64,000 nt of DNA from Arctopsyche grandis (lineage: Eukaryota; Arthropoda; Insecta; Trichoptera; Hydropsychidae): positions 29,054,290 to 29,118,289 of the forward strand of contig NC_135356.1 in assembly GCF_051622035.1 (NCBI RefSeq). Direction: 5' to 3'. The position numbers and the translations under genes were made by a program. This document shows, one piece after another, positions 62,100-64,000 of the stretch (positions within the stretch are counted from its first letter, which is position 1; every line of letters begins with the position of its first letter). The notes beneath the pieces were generated by a model. That model had not been told where the DNA came from and made no database searches. It saw only the letters and a list, made by a program, of their open reading frames with translations.

Positions 62100-62405
62100 T
62101 AGTTATCTGGTAAGCGGACTACTAGTCATATGCGAACCAGTCACAGGACAACCGGTCGCTCTAGATCGGTCACGCGTGATCACCCGTCACACTAAAACTG
62201 GTCACACCCTAAAATCGGTCACGAGAAAACTGGTTAACCGATTTTAGGGTGTGACCAGTTTTCTCGCGACCAGTGATCACGTGTGACCGATCTAGAGCGA
62301 CCGGTTGTCCTGTGACTGGTTCACATATGACTAGTAGTCCGTTTACCGAAAACGTGATCATTGGCGCCGTCCACACACACGATATCTACTACCGATATTT
62401 CCGGG
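62100..62405. repeat. Palindromic block shared with the 45-kb palindrome centre
   Basis: ggacaaccggtcgctctaga and tttagggtgtgaccagtttt occur in mirrored order, as at 45035-45300, and the block ends in the same tggcgccgtccacacacacg as 45270. The peptide ORF at 62273 is the same by-product. Confidence 0.8.
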
Positions 62406-62424
62406 GACGCGACAATTGGTGCAA

Positions 62425-62560
62425 GGCCAAAATGTTCAACGACAAAATGTACCCGAAAATTAGTGCACTGACAAAATGTACCCGCGACAAAATGTACCCG
62501 CGACAAAATGTACCCGCGACAAAATGTTCAAAAATGTTCAAAATGTTCAAAAATCCTAAA
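62425..62560. repeat. 16-bp tandem repeat
   Basis: cgacaaaatgtacccg repeated about four times, passing into aaaatgttc repeats. Confidence 0.85.
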
Positions 62561-62569
62561 TTATCCTAT

Positions 62570-64000
62570 TTTAATGGCAAAAGTAACTTTTTATTGTATT
62601 ATATTTATCGATGTATATGGTACTTTTTATCGTATAGATCGCGGATGTTATTAAATTATTATAAATTAAAGGTGTTCTCAACCGTACCAACATATTTAAA
62701 TTGAACAATTACATTTTAAGCTAATGTCATTGTGACTCATTGAATATCATTTTAAGATGTCATTGAATTAGTATAAATGACAGGGGTTCTCAACCGTATC
62801 CAATATTTACGTATTTAAATTGAAAAAAAAAACTTTCCGAGCGTATGAACCGCAGATTACATTGCATTAGTTTATATGGCAGGGCTTCTCAACCGTCTCC
62901 AAAATTTTCTTTATTTCAAATGAATAATTTACTTTTTATCGTACACATCGCGGGCGTTATTAAATTAGTATAAATGACAGGGGTTCTCAACCGTATCCAA
63001 TATTTACGTATTTAAATTGAAAAAAAAAAACTTTCCGAGCGTATGAACCGCAGATTACATTGCATTAGTTTATATGGCAGGGCTTCTCAACCGTCTCCAA
63101 AATTTACTTTATTTCAAATGAATAATTTACTTTTTATCGTACACATCGCGGGCGTTATTAAATTAGTATAAATGACAGGGGTTCTCAACCGTATCCAATA
63201 TTTACGTATTTAAATTGAAAAAAAAAACTTTCCGAGCGTATGAACTGCAGATTACATTGCATTAGTTTATATGGCAGGGCTTCTCAACCGTTCTCAAAAT
63301 TTACTTTATTTCAAATGAATAATTTACTTTTTATCGTACACATCGCGGGCGTTATTAAATTAGTATAAATGACAGGGGTTCTCAACCGTATCCAATATTT
63401 ACGTATTTAAATTGAAAAAAAAAACTTTCCGAGCGTATGAACTGCAGATTACATTGCATTAGTTTATATGGCAGGGCTTCTCAACCGTTCTCAAAATTTA
63501 CTTTATTTCAAATGAATAATTTACTTTTTATCGTACACATCGCGGGCGTTATTAAATTAGTATAAATGACAGGGGTTCTCAACCGTATCCAATATTTACG
63601 TATTTAAATTGAAAAAAAAAAACTTTCCGAGCGTATGAACTGCAGATTACATTGCATTAGTTTATATGGCAGGGCTTCTCAACCGTCTCCAAAATTTACT
63701 TTATTTCAAATGAATAATTTACTTTTTATCGTACACATCGCGGGCGTTATTAAATTAGTATAAATGACAGGGGTTCTCAACCGTATCCAATATTTACGTA
63801 TTTAAATTGAAAAAAAAAACTTTCCGAGCGTATGAACTGCAGATTACATTGCATTAGTTTATATGGCAGGGCTTCTCAACCGTCTCCAAAATTTACTTTA
63901 TTTCAAATGAATAATTTACTTTTTATCGTACACATCGCGGGCGTTATTAAATTAGTATAAATGACAGGGGTTCTCAACCGTATCCAATATTTACGTATTT
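62570..64000. repeat. Dimeric satellite array, ~197-bp period, truncated by the window
   Basis: Unit starts (taaatgacaggggttctc) at 62773, 62971, 63169, 63366, 63563, 63761 and 63958: spacings 197-198 bp. Each unit is two diverged halves: acaggggttctcaaccgtatccaatatttacg... and gcagggcttctcaaccgtctccaaaatttac.... The region 62570-62770 is a diverged first unit. Copies differ by few substitutions. Confidence 0.95.

Noticed and set aside
45182-62704. Repeated peptide beginning [20 protein letters not shown] (45182 and 62273)
   Set aside because: The shared peptide is due to two copies of a palindromic repeat, with the reverse strand also open.
62570-64000. CRISPR-like array
   Set aside because: Repeats are long, contiguous and without unique spacers, in a eukaryotic genome; this is a satellite.

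Overview
This is an AT-rich, intron-bearing, transposon-dense eukaryotic window. The gene content (an apterous-class LIM-homeobox gene, a GALK2-type kinase, a TDRD12/Yb-family piRNA helicase) and the repeat content (tRNA-headed SINE, RTE-like and Jockey-like LINE pieces, many small hAT, Tc1, pogo and piggyBac remnants, Helitron-like ends) indicate an insect nuclear genome. I cannot fix the order from sequence alone; a holometabolous insect is my best guess.

Three protein-coding genes can be reconstructed with consistent splice phases. (1) Plus strand, 13457-24587: an apterous/Lhx2-9 LIM-homeodomain transcription factor in five visible coding exons (344 codons): LIM1, LIM2, a basic linker, the homeodomain split across two exons, and a short tail. 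A splice acceptor just before the first ATG suggests another 5' exon. (2) Minus strand, 46120-34011: a GHMP kinase of the GALK2 type in eight exons (474 codons), with all three family motifs; I found its last exon by splice phase and motif. (3) Minus strand, 55942-52448: a TDRD12/Yb-type protein (1114 codons in three exons) with a degenerate DEAD-box core, a CCCH zinc finger and a C-terminal Tudor domain, expected to act in piRNA biogenesis.

Layout. 1-13.4 kb: upstream of apterous; SINEs, two nested hAT-like elements, a GA microsatellite next to a GC-rich island, a low-repeat island at 7.7-8.35 kb, a foldback Tc1-like element, LINE pieces and Helitron-like elements. 13.4-24.6 kb: apterous, its introns loaded with hAT, LINE, SINE and Helitron-like insertions. 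24.7-30.1 kb: a direct tandem duplication starting about 145 bp past the apterous stop; copy 1 carries a Tc1 deletion derivative and copy 2 keeps the empty site. 30.6-32.7 kb: two non-coding tandem arrays. 34.0-46.1 kb: the kinase gene; one intron holds a pogo/Tigger element and intron 1 holds a near-perfect 1.4-kb palindrome. 47.4-48.5 kb: a very young short LTR element (identical 162-bp LTRs, 4-bp target duplication). 49-52.4 kb: piggyBac-like and Jockey-like fossils. 52.4-56 kb: the piRNA-pathway gene. 56-62.5 kb: Tc1 fossil split by a hAT element, MITEs and SINE-like sequence. 62.6-64 kb: a dimeric satellite (about 197-bp period made of two related ~98-bp halves) running off the window edge.

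The three genes have unrelated jobs and do not form a functional cluster. The most unusual material is in the repeats: several hAT-like elements share TAG-type termini but each carries its own reiterated self-complementary motif (ATTCGAAT, TACCGGTA or TCTCGAGA), and the terminal satellite has monomers beginning with a hAT-terminus-like CAGGGGTTCTCAACC.
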